Below are positions 15,110 to 24,748 of a DNA stretch of 64,000 nt, piece by piece. A program made the translations under genes and the position numbers. Positions within the stretch are counted from its first letter, which is position 1. Every line of letters begins with the position of its first letter. The DNA is from JAKPQE01 sp041397845. GTDB lineage: Bacteria; Pseudomonadota; Alphaproteobacteria; Rhizobiales; JAKPQE01. The notes under the pieces were generated by a model, which saw only the letters and a list, made by a program, of their open reading frames with translations, was not told where the DNA came from and made no database searches. The stretch is taken from contig JAWKVW010000008.1 of NCBI GenBank assembly GCA_041397845.1, forward strand, positions 1-64,000. The letters run 5' to 3'.

Positions 15110-16746
15110 CTCTGCAGTTCCATCGCCCGCGCCTGCTCGCGCAGCACGAACTTCTGCACCTTGCCCGTCGAGGTCTTCGGCAGCGCCCCGAAGATCACGG
15201 TGCGCGGCGCCTTGAAGTGCGGCATGTTCGCCCGGCATTAGGCGATGAGCTCGTCCTCGGTCACCGCCGCGCCGGCCTTCAGCATGACGAAGGCGCAGGG
15301 CGATTCACCCCAGCGCTCATGCGGCCGCGCCACCACCGCCGCCTCCATCACCTCCGGATGCTTGTAGAGAACGTCCTCGACCTCGATCGAGGAAATGTTC
15401 TCGCCGCCGGAAATGATGATGTCCTTGGACCGGTCCTTGATCTCGATATAGCCGTCGGGATGCATCACGCCGAGGTCGCCGGAGGCGAACCAGCCGTCCT
15501 TGAACGCTTCCTCGGTCGCCGAGGGGTTCTTCAGATAGCCCTTCATGACGTTGTTGCCGCGCATGAAGATCTCGCCGATCGTCGCCCCGTCGCTCGGCAC
15601 CGGCTGGCGCGTCTGCGGATCGGCGATCATCAGGCCCTCGGCCGCGATGTTGCGCACCCCCTGCCGGGCCTTGAGGCGGGCCCGCTCGGCAAGGTCATGC
15701 GCGTCCCACTCTTCCTTCCAGGCGCAGTAGACGGCCGGGCCGTAGGTCTCGGTGAGGCCATAGCCATGCGTCACCTGGAAGCCGAGCGCCTCCATCTTCT
15801 GGATGATCGCCGCCGGCGGCGGCGCGCCGCCGGTCATCGCCTTGATGCCGTAGGGCAGGCCTTCCTTCATCTCGTCCGGCGCATGCACGAGCAGGGCGAG
15901 CACGACGCTCGCACCGCAGAAATGCGTCACCTGCTCCTGCTTCATCAGCCGGAAGATCGGCTCGTCGCGCACCGCCCTGAGGCACACCGCCGTGCCCGCC
16001 GTCGCCGCCAGCGTCCAGGGGAAGCACCAGCCATTGCAGTGGAACATCGGCAGCGTCCACAGATAGACCGGATGCATGTCCATGCCGAACAGCATGATGT
16101 TCGACATCGCGTTGAGATGCGCGCCGCGGTGATGATAGACGACGCCCTTCGGATTGCCGGTCGTGCCGGATGTGTAGTTGAGGCTGATGGCGTCCCATTC
16201 GCTCTCGGGCAGCGACCATTCGAAATCGGCATCGCCCGTCGCCAGGAACTCCTCATAGGTGAACTTGCCGATGCGCTTGCCGCCGGCATAGCTCGCATCC
16301 TCGATGTCGATGACGAGGATGCCGCGATTGCCGGTCATGTGCAGCGCCCGCTCGACGAGCTCGGAAAACTCCGGGTCGACCATCAGCACCTTGGTCTCGG
16401 CATGGGTCAGGATGAACGCGATCGCCTCGGCATCGAGCCGGGTGTTGATGGCGTTGAGCACACCCCCGGACATCGGCACGGAAAAATGCGCCTCGAAGAT
16501 TTCCGGAATATTGGTCGCCATGATCGACACCGTGCTGCCGTGGCCGATGCCGTTCTTGCTGAGCGCGCTGGCGAACTGGCGGCAGCGGTCATAGGTCTGC
16601 GCCCAGGTCCGGCGCACCTCGCCATGCACCACCGCCGTGCGATCCGGATAGACCGCCGCCGTGCGCTCGATGAAGCTGAGCGGGCTGAGCGGCACGTAGT
16701 TGGCCGGATTTGCATCAAGCCCGATATCGTAGATGTTGTAGGTCAT
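15106..16746 (-). pseudogene. Acyl-CoA synthetase interrupted by an in-frame TAA near the C-terminus
   Basis: Adenylate-forming acyl-CoA synthetase, close paralogue of the gene at 26337-27980. The uninterrupted part (15238-16746, 502 residues) has the P-loop-like SLNYTSGTTGNPKGVV, GLTETYGP, DGWFASGDLG and the hinge DRSKDIIISGGENISS. At 15238-15240 a TAA replaces the codon that is Phe in the paralogue. Beyond it the frame stays open in phase to a TAG at 15106-15108 and encodes the missing 43 residues, including PKTSTGKVQKFVLR, whose Lys catalyses adenylation. The truncated product should therefore be unable to form acyl-adenylate, though it might keep partial thioesterification. Restored length is 546 residues, equal to the paralogue. 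It is the last gene of the beta-oxidation array. Confidence 0.85.
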
Positions 16747-16789
16747 CTTCCCACTTCCCCGTTGCCAAAGGTCCAGCGCGAACCGCCGG

Positions 16790-17926
16790 TCAGACCGCTT
16801 CCAGCACCATCGCGATGCCCATGCCGCCGCCGATGCACTGCGTCGCCAGCGCCCGCTTTCCGCCTTCGCGGCGCAGCAGCGTCGCCGCCTTGCCGACGAG
16901 CCGCGCGCCGGTGGCGCCGAGCGGATGGCCGATCGCCAGCGCGCCGCCGTCGATGTTGAGCCTGTCCGCGTCGATGCCGAGCTCGCGCCGGCAGGCTTCC
17001 GACTGCGAGGCGAAGGCCTCGTTCATCTCGATGATGTCGATGTCGGCCATCGTCAGCCCGGCGCGGGCGAGCGCCTTGCGCGAGCTTTCGATCGGGCCGA
17101 GCCCCATCACCGCCGGGGCGCAGCCCGAAACGGCGTAGCTCGCCACCCGCGCCAGCGGCGCAAGGCCATGGCGGCTGGCGAAATCACCCGAACAGACGAG
17201 CACTGCCGTTGCCCCGTCGGTCATCGGCGAGGACGTGCCGGCCGTCACCGTGCCGTTCTCCATGAAGACCGTGCGCAGGCCGGCAAGGCTCTCGAGCGTC
17301 GTCTCGCGCGGACAGCCGTCGCGGTCGACCGTGACCCCGTCGACCTCGACCGGCGCGATCTCCGCATCGAGCCGCCCGGCTGCTTGCGCCGCAAGGGCGC
17401 GCCCCTGGCTGCGCACCGCAAACTCTTCCTGCTCCCGCCGGCTGATGCCGAAGGCGCTGGCGACATTCTCGGCCGTGATGCCCATGTTGGTGTAGTTCGT
17501 CGCCTCTTCCGCCGACCAGGCCGGCGGCGGCGACATGTTGAAGCCCATCATCGGCACCCGCGACATGCTCTCGACGCCGCCCGCGACGAACGCCTCGCCG
17601 GCATTGGTCGCCAGCATGCCGGCCGCCATCTGCACGGCCTGCATCGAGGACCCGCACCAGCGATTGACGGTGACGCCGCCGACGGTGACCGGCAGGCCGG
17701 CGCGCAGGCCGCACACCCGGCCGATGTTGAGGCCCTGCTCGCCCTCCGGGAAGGCGCAGCCCCAGATCACGTCCTCGATCGCCTCGCCCGGAACTCCGGT
17801 CCGCGCCAGCAGCGCCCGGATCGCGTGGGCACCGAGATCATCCGGCCGAAGGCCGGCGAATGCGCCCTTGCGGGCCGCCGTGAACGGCGTGCGGACATAG
17901 CCGGCAATGAAGGCTTCCTTGCTCAT
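16790..17926 (-). CDS. Acetyl-CoA C-acyltransferase (thiolase)
   Basis: Thiolase of 378 residues cleaving 3-oxoacyl-CoA to acetyl-CoA and a shortened acyl-CoA. The nucleophile Cys91 lies in VNRWCGSSMQA, the His in GHPLGATGARLVGK and the second Cys in QCIGGGMGIAM; NEAFASQ is also present. I chose the ATG at 17926 (MSKEAFIAGYVRTPF); longer in-frame starts run into the non-coding gap. It lies 43 bases upstream of the interrupted acyl-CoA synthetase and 130 bases downstream of ETF-QO. A degradative role fits the neighbours better than biosynthesis. Confidence 0.9.
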   Translation of the reverse strand: MSKEAFIAGYVRTPFTAARKGAFAGLRPDDLGAHAIRALLARTGVPGEAIEDVIWGCAFPEGEQGLNIGRVCGLRAGLPVTVGGVTVNRWCGSSMQAVQMAAGMLATNAGEAFVAGGVESMSRVPMMGFNMSPPPAWSAEEATNYTNMGITAENVASAFGISRREQEEFAVRSQGRALAAQAAGRLDAEIAPVEVDGVTVDRDGCPRETTLESLAGLRTVFMENGTVTAGTSSPMTDGATAVLVCSGDFASRHGLAPLARVASYAVSGCAPAVMGLGPIESSRKALARAGLTMADIDIIEMNEAFASQSEACRRELGIDADRLNIDGGALAIGHPLGATGARLVGKAATLLRREGGKRALATQCIGGGMGIAMVLEAV

Positions 17927-18056
17927 ATCAAGCTCTCTGCTGGTTTGCTGAGGGTCGCCGGCAGGCCGTAAGAGGGTCGGGTCGGTCGCCGGCGACCCGC
18001 GCGTGGGCCGGCCGGCAGCCTCATTCGGTCCTGAGGCCGCCGGAGCCCGCGCTGCC

Positions 18057-19721
18057 TCACATGTTCGGATAGTTCGGACCGCCGCCGCCCTGCGGCGTTG
18101 CCCAGGTGATGTTCTGGCTCGGATCCTTGATGTCGCAGGTTTTGCAGTGGACACAGTTCTGCGCGTTGATGACGAAGCGCGGCTCGGCGCCGGCCTCGTC
18201 GAGCCCGAGGATCTCGTAGACGCCCGCCGGGCAATAGCGCTGCGCCGGCTCGGCAAAGTCCGGCAGGTTGACCTTCAGCGGCACGTCCGGGTCGGCAAGC
18301 CGCAGGTGGCAGGGCTGGCCTTCCTCGTGGTTCGTCGCCGAGAAGCTGACATTGGTCAGCCGGTCGAAGCTGAGCACGCCATCGGGGCGCGGATAGTCGA
18401 TCGGCCGGTGATCCCTGGCCTTCTCGGTCGCCGCCGCGTCCGACTTGCCGTGCGAGACGGTGCCGAACGGCGAGACGCCGAACAGCGACTGCACCCACAT
18501 GTCAATGCCGCCGAGCAGCATGCCGCCGATGAGCGGCCCGTATTTGGCATTGAGCGGCGCGACATTGCGCACCGGCTTCAGGTCGCGGCCGACCGGCCCG
18601 GACCGGAGCGCGGCGTCATAGTCGGCAAGCGTGTCCCCGAACCGCCCGGCCTTGATCGCCGCATGCGCCGCCTCGGCCGCCTGCCGGCCAGAATGCATGG
18701 CGTTGTGATTGCCCTTGATGCGCGGCAGGTTGACGAGCCCGGCCGAGCAGCCGACGAGCACGCCGCCCGGAAACGCCGTCTCCGGGATCGACTGGAACCC
18801 GCCCTTGGTCACCGCCCGCGCCCCGTAGGCGACGCGCTTGCCGCCCTCGAGCACCGCCGCGACGCGCGGATGGTGCTTGAAGCGCTGGAATTCCAGATAG
18901 GGATTGAGGTGCGGATTGCGGTAGCCGAGATCGACGATATAGCCGACGAACACCTGATTGTTGTCGATATGGTAGAGGAATGAGCCGCCGCCGCGCTTCC
19001 AGCCGAGCGGCCAGCCGACGCTGTGCGTCACCTCGCCCTCGTTGTGCACGTCCGGCCGGACGTCCCAGATCTCCTTGAAGCCGATGCCGAACTTCGGCAC
19101 GTCGCAATTCCGGTCGAGGCCGTAGCGGGCGATGATCTCCTTGGCGAGCGAGCCGCGCGCGCCCTCGGCAATGATCACGTATTTGCCGAGCAGTTCCATG
19201 CCCGGCTCGTAGCCGTCGCCCGGCGTGCCGTCGGCATTCTTGCCGAACTCGCCGGCAACGACGCCGCGAACGCCGCCATCCTCGCCCAGGACGAGCTCGG
19301 AACAGGCCATGCCGGGGAAGATCTCGACGCCCATCGCCTCGGCTTCGCCCGCCAGCCAGCGGCAGACATTGCCCATCGAGACGATGTACTTGCCGTGATT
19401 GCTGAGCAGCCGCGGCATCACCCAGCCCGGCACCCGAAGCTGGCCGGCCGCGCCGAAGAGATAGAAATTGTCCTCCCGCACCGGCACCGTGATCGGCGCC
19501 CCGCGATCCCGCCAGTCGGGCAGGAGTGCGTCGAGCCCGCCGGGATCGAGCACGGCGCCGGAGAGGATGTGCGCCCCGACCTCCGAGCCTTTTTCCAGAA
19601 CGACGACGGAAAGGTCCGGATCGAGCTGCTTGAGGCGGATCGCCGCGCTGAGGCCCGAGGGCCCGGCACCGACGATCACCACGTCATATTCGACCGCTTC
19701 ACGCTGGGGCTGGCCGTCCAT
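18057..19721 (-). CDS. Electron transfer flavoprotein-ubiquinone oxidoreductase
   Basis: ETF-QO of 554 residues, a monotopic inner-membrane flavoprotein that passes electrons from acyl-CoA dehydrogenases via ETF to ubiquinone. FAD binding: YDVVIVGAGPSGLSAAIRL at ~12-30. The C-terminal 4Fe-4S domain has ligands in RYCPAGVYE and NCVHCKTCDIKDPSQNI, and the chain ends normally at GGPNYPNM. The start ATG at 19721 overlaps the stop of the acyl-CoA dehydrogenase gene (TGATG), implying tight coupling. ETF-QO is usually a single gene away from substrate operons; its place here suggests the pathway is a major electron source. No etfAB genes are in the window. Confidence 0.92.
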   Translation of the reverse strand: MDGQPQREAVEYDVVIVGAGPSGLSAAIRLKQLDPDLSVVVLEKGSEVGAHILSGAVLDPGGLDALLPDWRDRGAPITVPVREDNFYLFGAAGQLRVPGWVMPRLLSNHGKYIVSMGNVCRWLAGEAEAMGVEIFPGMACSELVLGEDGGVRGVVAGEFGKNADGTPGDGYEPGMELLGKYVIIAEGARGSLAKEIIARYGLDRNCDVPKFGIGFKEIWDVRPDVHNEGEVTHSVGWPLGWKRGGGSFLYHIDNNQVFVGYIVDLGYRNPHLNPYLEFQRFKHHPRVAAVLEGGKRVAYGARAVTKGGFQSIPETAFPGGVLVGCSAGLVNLPRIKGNHNAMHSGRQAAEAAHAAIKAGRFGDTLADYDAALRSGPVGRDLKPVRNVAPLNAKYGPLIGGMLLGGIDMWVQSLFGVSPFGTVSHGKSDAAATEKARDHRPIDYPRPDGVLSFDRLTNVSFSATNHEEGQPCHLRLADPDVPLKVNLPDFAEPAQRYCPAGVYEILGLDEAGAEPRFVINAQNCVHCKTCDIKDPSQNITWATPQGGGGPNYPNM

Positions 19722-21520
19722 CACACCGTCGCTCCGAGATCGTCGGCCGAAAGCGCCAGGATGTCGGCAGCGCCGGTCGTCACCGCCAGCTTGAGGCCGT
19801 GCACCATCGGGAACACCTGGCCGCGATAGAACTCGGCGATCCGCAGCTTGGTCTTGAGGTGGGCCGCGTCCTCGCCATTGTTGAGCCGCCGCGCCGCCGC
19901 GACGGCGGCGTCCGCCATCGCCCAGGCGCCCATCGACACGCCGAAGAGCTCCAGCACGTTCGCCGCCGAGGCATGCGTCTCGGCGATGTTGTTGTGCGCC
20001 CGGGTGAGCAGCCATTCGGTCGCCGCCCCGATCGCCTCGATCGCCTCGCCGAGCATCTTCTTCTGCCCCGCCCAGTCGATGCCCTGGCCGGCGCCCTCGT
20101 CGATGGCGGCGAGCGAAGCCTGCATGTCGGCAACGAGTTCGGCTGCCGCCGCGCCGCCGTCGCGAATCAGCTTGCGGCCGACGAGATCGAGCGACTGGAT
20201 GCCGGTCGTGCCCTCGTAGATCGTCGTGATCCGGGCGTCGCGCAGATGCTGCGCCGCGCCGGTCTCCTCGATGAAGCCCATGCCGCCATGCACCTGCACG
20301 CCGAGCGAGGCCGAGACGATGCCCGCCTCGGTCGACCAGCCCTTGACCACCGGGATCATCAGGTCGACGCGCCGCTGGTGACGGGCCCGCGTCTCCGCGT
20401 CGCTTGCCCGGCCGGCATGGTCGAGCGAGGCCGCCGCCCGGTAGGCAAGGACGCGCGCCGCCTGGGTACGCGCCTTGATCAGGCCGAGCATGCGCCGCAC
20501 GTCCGGATGCTCGATGATGTTGACCGAGCCCTCGTGGCCGGGCGCACCGCCCTGCTTGCGATCGGCCGCGTAGGCGACCGCCGCCTGCCCGGCATGCTCG
20601 GCGATGCCGATGCCCTGCAGGCCGACGCCGAGCCGGGCGCTGTTCATCATCGCGAACATGTACTGCAGGCCCTTGTGCGGCTCGCCGACGAGGTAGCCGA
20701 TGGCGCCGCCCTCGTCGCCGAAGACGAGCGTGCAGGTCGGGCTCGCATGAATGCCGAGCTTGTGCTCGATCGAGACACACTTCACGTCGTTGCGCACGCC
20801 GAGCGAGCCGTCGTCATTGACGAGGAACTTCGGCACGACGAACAGCGAGATGCCCTTCACGCCCGCCGGCGCGTCCGGCAGGCGGGCAAGGACGAGATGG
20901 ACGATGTTCTCGGCCATGTCGTGCTCACCATAGGTGATGAAGATCTTCTGGCCGAAGACGCGATAGTGATCGCCCTCCGGCTCCGCCTTGGAACGGATCG
21001 CGGCAAGGTCGGAGCCCGCCTGCGGCTCGGTGAGGTTCATCGTGCCGGTCCACTCGCCGGTCACCAGCCGCGGCAGGAAGGTCTCCTTCAGCCCGTCGCT
21101 GGCATAATGCTCGACCGCCTCGATGGCGCCCTGCGTCAGCAGCGGGCAGAGCTGGAACGCCGTGTTGGCGCCGTTGAACATCTCCTGGATGCAGGCGTTG
21201 ACCGCCGCCGGCAGGCCCATGCCGCCATAGTCGGGCGACGCGGTCGGGCTGTTCCAGCCCATCTCGACGAGATTGCCATAGGCCTCGGCCCAGCCGGCCG
21301 GCGTCGTCACCGCGCCATCGGCAAAGCCGAGCCCGGCCATGTCGCCGGCCCGGTTCAGCGGCGCCAGCACCTCGCCGGCGAACTTCGCCGCCTCCTCGAG
21401 GATCGCCGCGACCGTGTCCGGCGTTGCCTCCTCAAGGCCCGGCAGCGCCGCGATGTCGGCGAGGCCGCAAAGGTCCTCGAGCACGAACATCATGTCCTGC
21501 AGCGGAGCTTTGTACGTCAT
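19721..21520 (-). CDS. Acyl-CoA dehydrogenase, large (~600 aa) DmdC-like subfamily
   Basis: Acyl-CoA dehydrogenase of 599 residues, longer than the common ~380-residue form because of a C-terminal helical extension, as in DmdC and long AcdA-type enzymes. FAD contacts are visible in TMNLTEPQAGSDLAAI and FITYGEHDM; GVQVHGGMGFIEE and ARITTIYEGTTGIQSLDLVGRK hold the C-terminal nucleotide contacts and the usual catalytic Glu. The ATG at 21520 (MTYKAPLQDMMFVLEDL) is the standard N-terminus of this subfamily. The gene is translationally coupled to ETF-QO and follows LivM by 100 bases. The substrate chain cannot be deduced; DmdC acts on methylmercaptopropionyl-CoA, relatives on ordinary fatty acyl-CoAs. 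Confidence 0.9.
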   Translation of the reverse strand: MTYKAPLQDMMFVLEDLCGLADIAALPGLEEATPDTVAAILEEAAKFAGEVLAPLNRAGDMAGLGFADGAVTTPAGWAEAYGNLVEMGWNSPTASPDYGGMGLPAAVNACIQEMFNGANTAFQLCPLLTQGAIEAVEHYASDGLKETFLPRLVTGEWTGTMNLTEPQAGSDLAAIRSKAEPEGDHYRVFGQKIFITYGEHDMAENIVHLVLARLPDAPAGVKGISLFVVPKFLVNDDGSLGVRNDVKCVSIEHKLGIHASPTCTLVFGDEGGAIGYLVGEPHKGLQYMFAMMNSARLGVGLQGIGIAEHAGQAAVAYAADRKQGGAPGHEGSVNIIEHPDVRRMLGLIKARTQAARVLAYRAAASLDHAGRASDAETRARHQRRVDLMIPVVKGWSTEAGIVSASLGVQVHGGMGFIEETGAAQHLRDARITTIYEGTTGIQSLDLVGRKLIRDGGAAAAELVADMQASLAAIDEGAGQGIDWAGQKKMLGEAIEAIGAATEWLLTRAHNNIAETHASAANVLELFGVSMGAWAMADAAVAAARRLNNGEDAAHLKTKLRIAEFYRGQVFPMVHGLKLAVTTGAADILALSADDLGATV

Positions 21521-21620
21521 GATCCTGCCTCCTGAAGCAGCTCGAAGCATTTTGTGGAATGGCCGCGCGGCGCCTGCCGCCACGCATCGCCGAAAGGACG
21601 CCGCCTTGCGGCGGCCGCGA

Positions 21621-22544
21621 TCAGAACGACCTGCGGATGAGCTCGCGCACTTCGCCGACGACACCGCGCCGGAAGGCGAGCACGCAGACGACGAAGATGA
21701 TGCCGAGCACCACCGGCACCCAGGCGCTGAGCGGCCCCGAGGCGAGGTAGTTCTGCAGCGTGATGATGATGCCGGCGCCGACCGAGGGGCCGACGATCGT
21801 GCCAAGACCGCCGAGCAGCGTCATCAGCACCACCTCGCCCGACATGTGCCAGTGCGCGTCGGTCAGCGAGGCGAGCTGGAAGACCACCGTCTTCGTCGCC
21901 CCGGCAAGGCCGGCAAGGGTCGCCGACAGCGTGAAGGCAAGGAGCTTGTAGCGGTCGACGTCGTAGCCGAGCGAGATCGCCCGGTTCTCGTTGTCGCGGA
22001 TGGCGCTCAGCACCTGGCCGAACGGCGAGTTCACCGCCCGGGCGACGATGCCGTAGCCGATGAGGAAGATCGCCAGCACGAAGTAGTACATCGACATGTT
22101 GTCGTTGAGGTCGATGAAGCCGAGCGCCGTGCCGCGCGGCACGCCCTGCAGGCCGTTCTCGCCGCCGGTGAAATCCGAGCTGATGAACAGGAAGTAGACC
22201 ATCTGCGCCATCGCCAGGGTGATCATGGCGAAATAGATGCCCTGCCGGCGGATGGCGATCATGCCGATGAGGAAGCCGAGAATGCCGGCCGACGCCGCAC
22301 CGACGAGGATGCCGAGCTCGGTCGGCAGGCCCCAGACCTTCAGCGCATGGCCGGCGACATAGGCCGCCCCGCCGAAGAACGCCGCATGGCCGAAGCTGAG
22401 CAGTCCGCCATAGCCGAGAATGAGGTTGAAGGCGCTGGCGAACAGGGCGAAGCACAGAAGCTTCATCAGGAACACCGGGTAGACCACGAACGGGACCACC
22501 AGGAGAAGGGCGAGGGCGACGATGTAGCCGATCGGGAGTTTCAT
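21621..22544 (-). CDS. livM: Branched-chain amino acid-type ABC permease LivM
   Basis: Integral membrane permease of 307 residues with about eight hydrophobic segments and the family motif ILGYGGLLSFGHAAFFGGAAY near residues 42-62 (the conserved LxxGHAxFxG loop) plus FAMITLAMAQMVYFL and the EAA-like contact loop GQVLSAIRDNENRAISLGYDV. It forms a heterodimer with LivH in the inner membrane. The gene follows livH by 12 bases. In this context, between two acyl-CoA synthetase genes and beta-oxidation genes, the transporter probably imports an organic acid rather than an amino acid. Confidence 0.9.
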   Translation of the reverse strand: MKLPIGYIVALALLLVVPFVVYPVFLMKLLCFALFASAFNLILGYGGLLSFGHAAFFGGAAYVAGHALKVWGLPTELGILVGAASAGILGFLIGMIAIRRQGIYFAMITLAMAQMVYFLFISSDFTGGENGLQGVPRGTALGFIDLNDNMSMYYFVLAIFLIGYGIVARAVNSPFGQVLSAIRDNENRAISLGYDVDRYKLLAFTLSATLAGLAGATKTVVFQLASLTDAHWHMSGEVVLMTLLGGLGTIVGPSVGAGIIITLQNYLASGPLSAWVPVVLGIIFVVCVLAFRRGVVGEVRELIRRSF

Positions 22545-22556
22545 CGAAGGGGCTCC

Positions 22557-23447
22557 TTAGTGGGTCTTCCCGAACAGGCCGGCGGGACGCAGCACCAGCA
22601 CGATCGCCATGACGACGAAGATCACGGTCGAGGACGCTTCCGGCCAGAACACCTTGGTCAGGCCCTCGATGACGCCCATGCCGAGACCGGTCACGATGGC
22701 GCCCATGATCGAGCCCATGCCGCCGATGACGACGACCGCGAAGACGACGATGATGAGGTTGGAGCCCATCAGCGGGCTGACCTGGGTGATCGGCGCCGCC
22801 AGCACGCCGGCAAAGGCGGCAAGGCCGGTGCCGTAGCCATAGGCAAGCGTCGTCAGCAGCGGCACGTTCACGCCGAACGCCTGGAGAAGCTTCGGGTTCT
22901 CCGTGCCGGCGCGCAGATAGGAGCCGACCTTGGTGCGCTCGAACAGCACCCACGTCGCCACGCAGACCGCCAGCGCCGCGACAACCACCCAGCCGCGATA
23001 CCAGGGCAGGAACATGAAGCCGAGATTGATGCCGCCCGAAAGCTCCGCCGGCGGCGGATAGGGCAGGCCCGACGAGCCGAACATCTTCACAAAGAGGCCT
23101 TCGATGACGAGGGCGAGGCCGAACGTCAGCAGCAGGCCGTAGAGATGGTCGACACCGGCAAGGCGGCGCAGCAGCAGCCGCTCAAGGACGATGCCGAAGG
23201 CACCGACGATGATCGGCGCGAGCACGAGCGATCCCCAGTAGCTGATGCCGAGATAGCGCGTCAGGCCAAGGGTCGCGAACGCCCCCAGCATGTACAGCGC
23301 GCCATGGGCGAAATTGACGATGTTCAACAAGCCGAAGATGACGGCGAGCCCGAGGGACAGGACGGCATAGAAGGCGCCGTTGATCAGGCCGATCAACAAC
23401 TGGCCGAACAGTACCTGGGGCGGGAAACCCAAGAGATCCGCGAACAT
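22557..23447 (-). CDS. livH: Branched-chain amino acid-type ABC permease LivH
   Basis: Permease of 296 residues, partner of LivM. The conserved LSLGLAVIFGLLNIVNFAHG lies near residues 31-50 and the cytoplasmic coupling loop GSYLRAGTENPKLLQAFGVN near 175-195; about seven to eight hydrophobic helices are apparent. I chose the ATG at 23447 (MFADLLGFPPQVLFGQLL); an upstream in-frame start would lie inside the hairpin-containing gap. It is separated from the binding-protein gene by 73 bases with a strong stem-loop. Confidence 0.9.
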   Translation of the reverse strand: MFADLLGFPPQVLFGQLLIGLINGAFYAVLSLGLAVIFGLLNIVNFAHGALYMLGAFATLGLTRYLGISYWGSLVLAPIIVGAFGIVLERLLLRRLAGVDHLYGLLLTFGLALVIEGLFVKMFGSSGLPYPPPAELSGGINLGFMFLPWYRGWVVVAALAVCVATWVLFERTKVGSYLRAGTENPKLLQAFGVNVPLLTTLAYGYGTGLAAFAGVLAAPITQVSPLMGSNLIIVVFAVVVIGGMGSIMGAIVTGLGMGVIEGLTKVFWPEASSTVIFVVMAIVLVLRPAGLFGKTH

Positions 23448-23483
23448 ATCAGCTCCATCCCGATAGCGCTGGTTCAGGAAACC

Positions 23484-23507
23484 GCCGGGCGCGGCCTCGC
23501 GCCCGGC
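23484..23507 (-). other. Intercistronic stem-loop between binding-protein and permease genes
   Basis: Perfect 10-bp stem GCCGGGCGCG / CGCGCCCGGC with a four-base loop, 14 bases after the binding-protein stop. No T-run follows in the minus direction. Such hairpins commonly protect the upstream message or partly attenuate transcription, so binding protein is made in excess over permease. Confidence 0.65.
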
Positions 23508-23520
23508 GATCATGCGCGAC

Positions 23521-24726
23521 TTACTTCGTCGGGCAGGTGCTCTCCGAGAGCGGGCCGAACGCCTCTTCGCCCGGAATGGTGCGGACGATCTTGAGGTAGT
23601 CCCACGGCGCCTTGGAATCGGCCGGAGCCTTCACCTTGGCCAGGTACATGTCGTGCACCATGCGGCCGTCGGTGCGCAGCGTGCCGTTCTTGGCGAACAT
23701 GTCGTTGACCGGGGTCTCGCGCATCTTCGCCAGCACGGTCGCGGTGTCGTCCGAACCGGTCGCCTCGATCGCCTTGAGGTAATGGCGGACCGCCGAGTAG
23801 GTGCCGGCCTGGACGCCCGTCGGCATCTTGCCGGTCTTCTCGTAGAAGCGCTTCGACCACTCGCGGGTCTCGTCGTTGAGATCCCAGTAGAAGCTGACGG
23901 TCATCTCGAGGCCCTGTGCGACCTCGAGGCCGAGGGCGTTGACGTCGGACAGGAAGACGAGCAGGCCGGCAACGGTCTGGCCGCCGGCATTGATGCCGAA
24001 CTCATGCGCCGCCTTGATGGCGTTGATGGTGTCGCCGCCGGCATTGGCAAGGCCGATGACCTTGGCGCCCGAGGCCTGGGCCTGCAGGATGAAGGACGAG
24101 AAGTCGGAAGCCGGGAACGGATGCTTGGACGCACCGAGCACCTTGCCGCCCTCGGCCTCGACCACCTTGGTGACGTCGCGCTGCAGCGCCTCGCCGAAGG
24201 CATAGTCGGCGGTCAGGAAGTACCAGCTGTCGCCGCCTTCCTTGACGATCGCCGAACCGGTGCCGACCGCCAGCGCGCGGGTGTTGTAGGTCCAGTGCAG
24301 GCCGGTCGGGATGCAGGCGTCGTTGGTCAGCGGCGAGGACGCCGCGCCGGACACGAGCGCGATCTTGTTCTGCTGCTTGGCGACCTCGAAGACGGCGAGG
24401 GCGACGGACGTCGTCACCAGCTCGGCAAAGGCGTCGACCTGCTCGGTGTCGCCCCACTCGCGCGCCTTGTTGGCGGCGATGTCGGCCTTGTTCTGGTGGT
24501 CGGCGGTGATGAGCTCGATCGGCGCGCCGGCGACCTTGCCGCCGAACTCGTCGATCGCCATCTGCGCGGCGACAACGGTGCCCTGGCCGGCCACGTCCGA
24601 ATAGGTCGCGGACATGTCGCTGAGCAGGCCGATCTTCACCTTGCCGTCGCTGATCTCGGCCGAAGCCGCGCCCGTCATGAGCGCCAGCGCCGAGGCGCCC
24701 GCCAGCAGGGTCTTGTAGAACGTCAT
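23521..24726 (-). CDS. ABC transporter substrate-binding protein (LivJ-like, type I)
   Basis: Periplasmic binding protein of 401 residues. A Sec signal peptide (KTLLAGASALALMTGAASA, cleavage near 23) precedes the Peripla_BP_6 fold: KVKIGLLSDMSATYSDVAGQG, AQMAIDEFGGKVAG, ELITADHQNKADIA. The C-terminus has CPTK with one cysteine, and VSGAASSPLTNDACIPTGLH a second. The start at 24726 has an excellent GGAGGA site. This gene lies between livF and livH rather than first in the operon. The absence of a close LivK-like pocket signature and the acyl-CoA genes around it suggest a carboxylic-acid ligand; which one is not visible. Confidence 0.88.
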   Translation of the reverse strand: MTFYKTLLAGASALALMTGAASAEISDGKVKIGLLSDMSATYSDVAGQGTVVAAQMAIDEFGGKVAGAPIELITADHQNKADIAANKAREWGDTEQVDAFAELVTTSVALAVFEVAKQQNKIALVSGAASSPLTNDACIPTGLHWTYNTRALAVGTGSAIVKEGGDSWYFLTADYAFGEALQRDVTKVVEAEGGKVLGASKHPFPASDFSSFILQAQASGAKVIGLANAGGDTINAIKAAHEFGINAGGQTVAGLLVFLSDVNALGLEVAQGLEMTVSFYWDLNDETREWSKRFYEKTGKMPTGVQAGTYSAVRHYLKAIEATGSDDTATVLAKMRETPVNDMFAKNGTLRTDGRMVHDMYLAKVKAPADSKAPWDYLKIVRTIPGEEAFGPLSESTCPTK

Positions 24727-24748
24727 GGGATTCCTCCGGAAATGTTGT

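Noticed and set aside
18057..20780. Apparent 907-residue protein with an extra N-terminus before ETF-QO
   Set aside because: The first ~350 residues are an out-of-frame reading of the acyl-CoA dehydrogenase gene. ETF-QO has its natural start at 19721.
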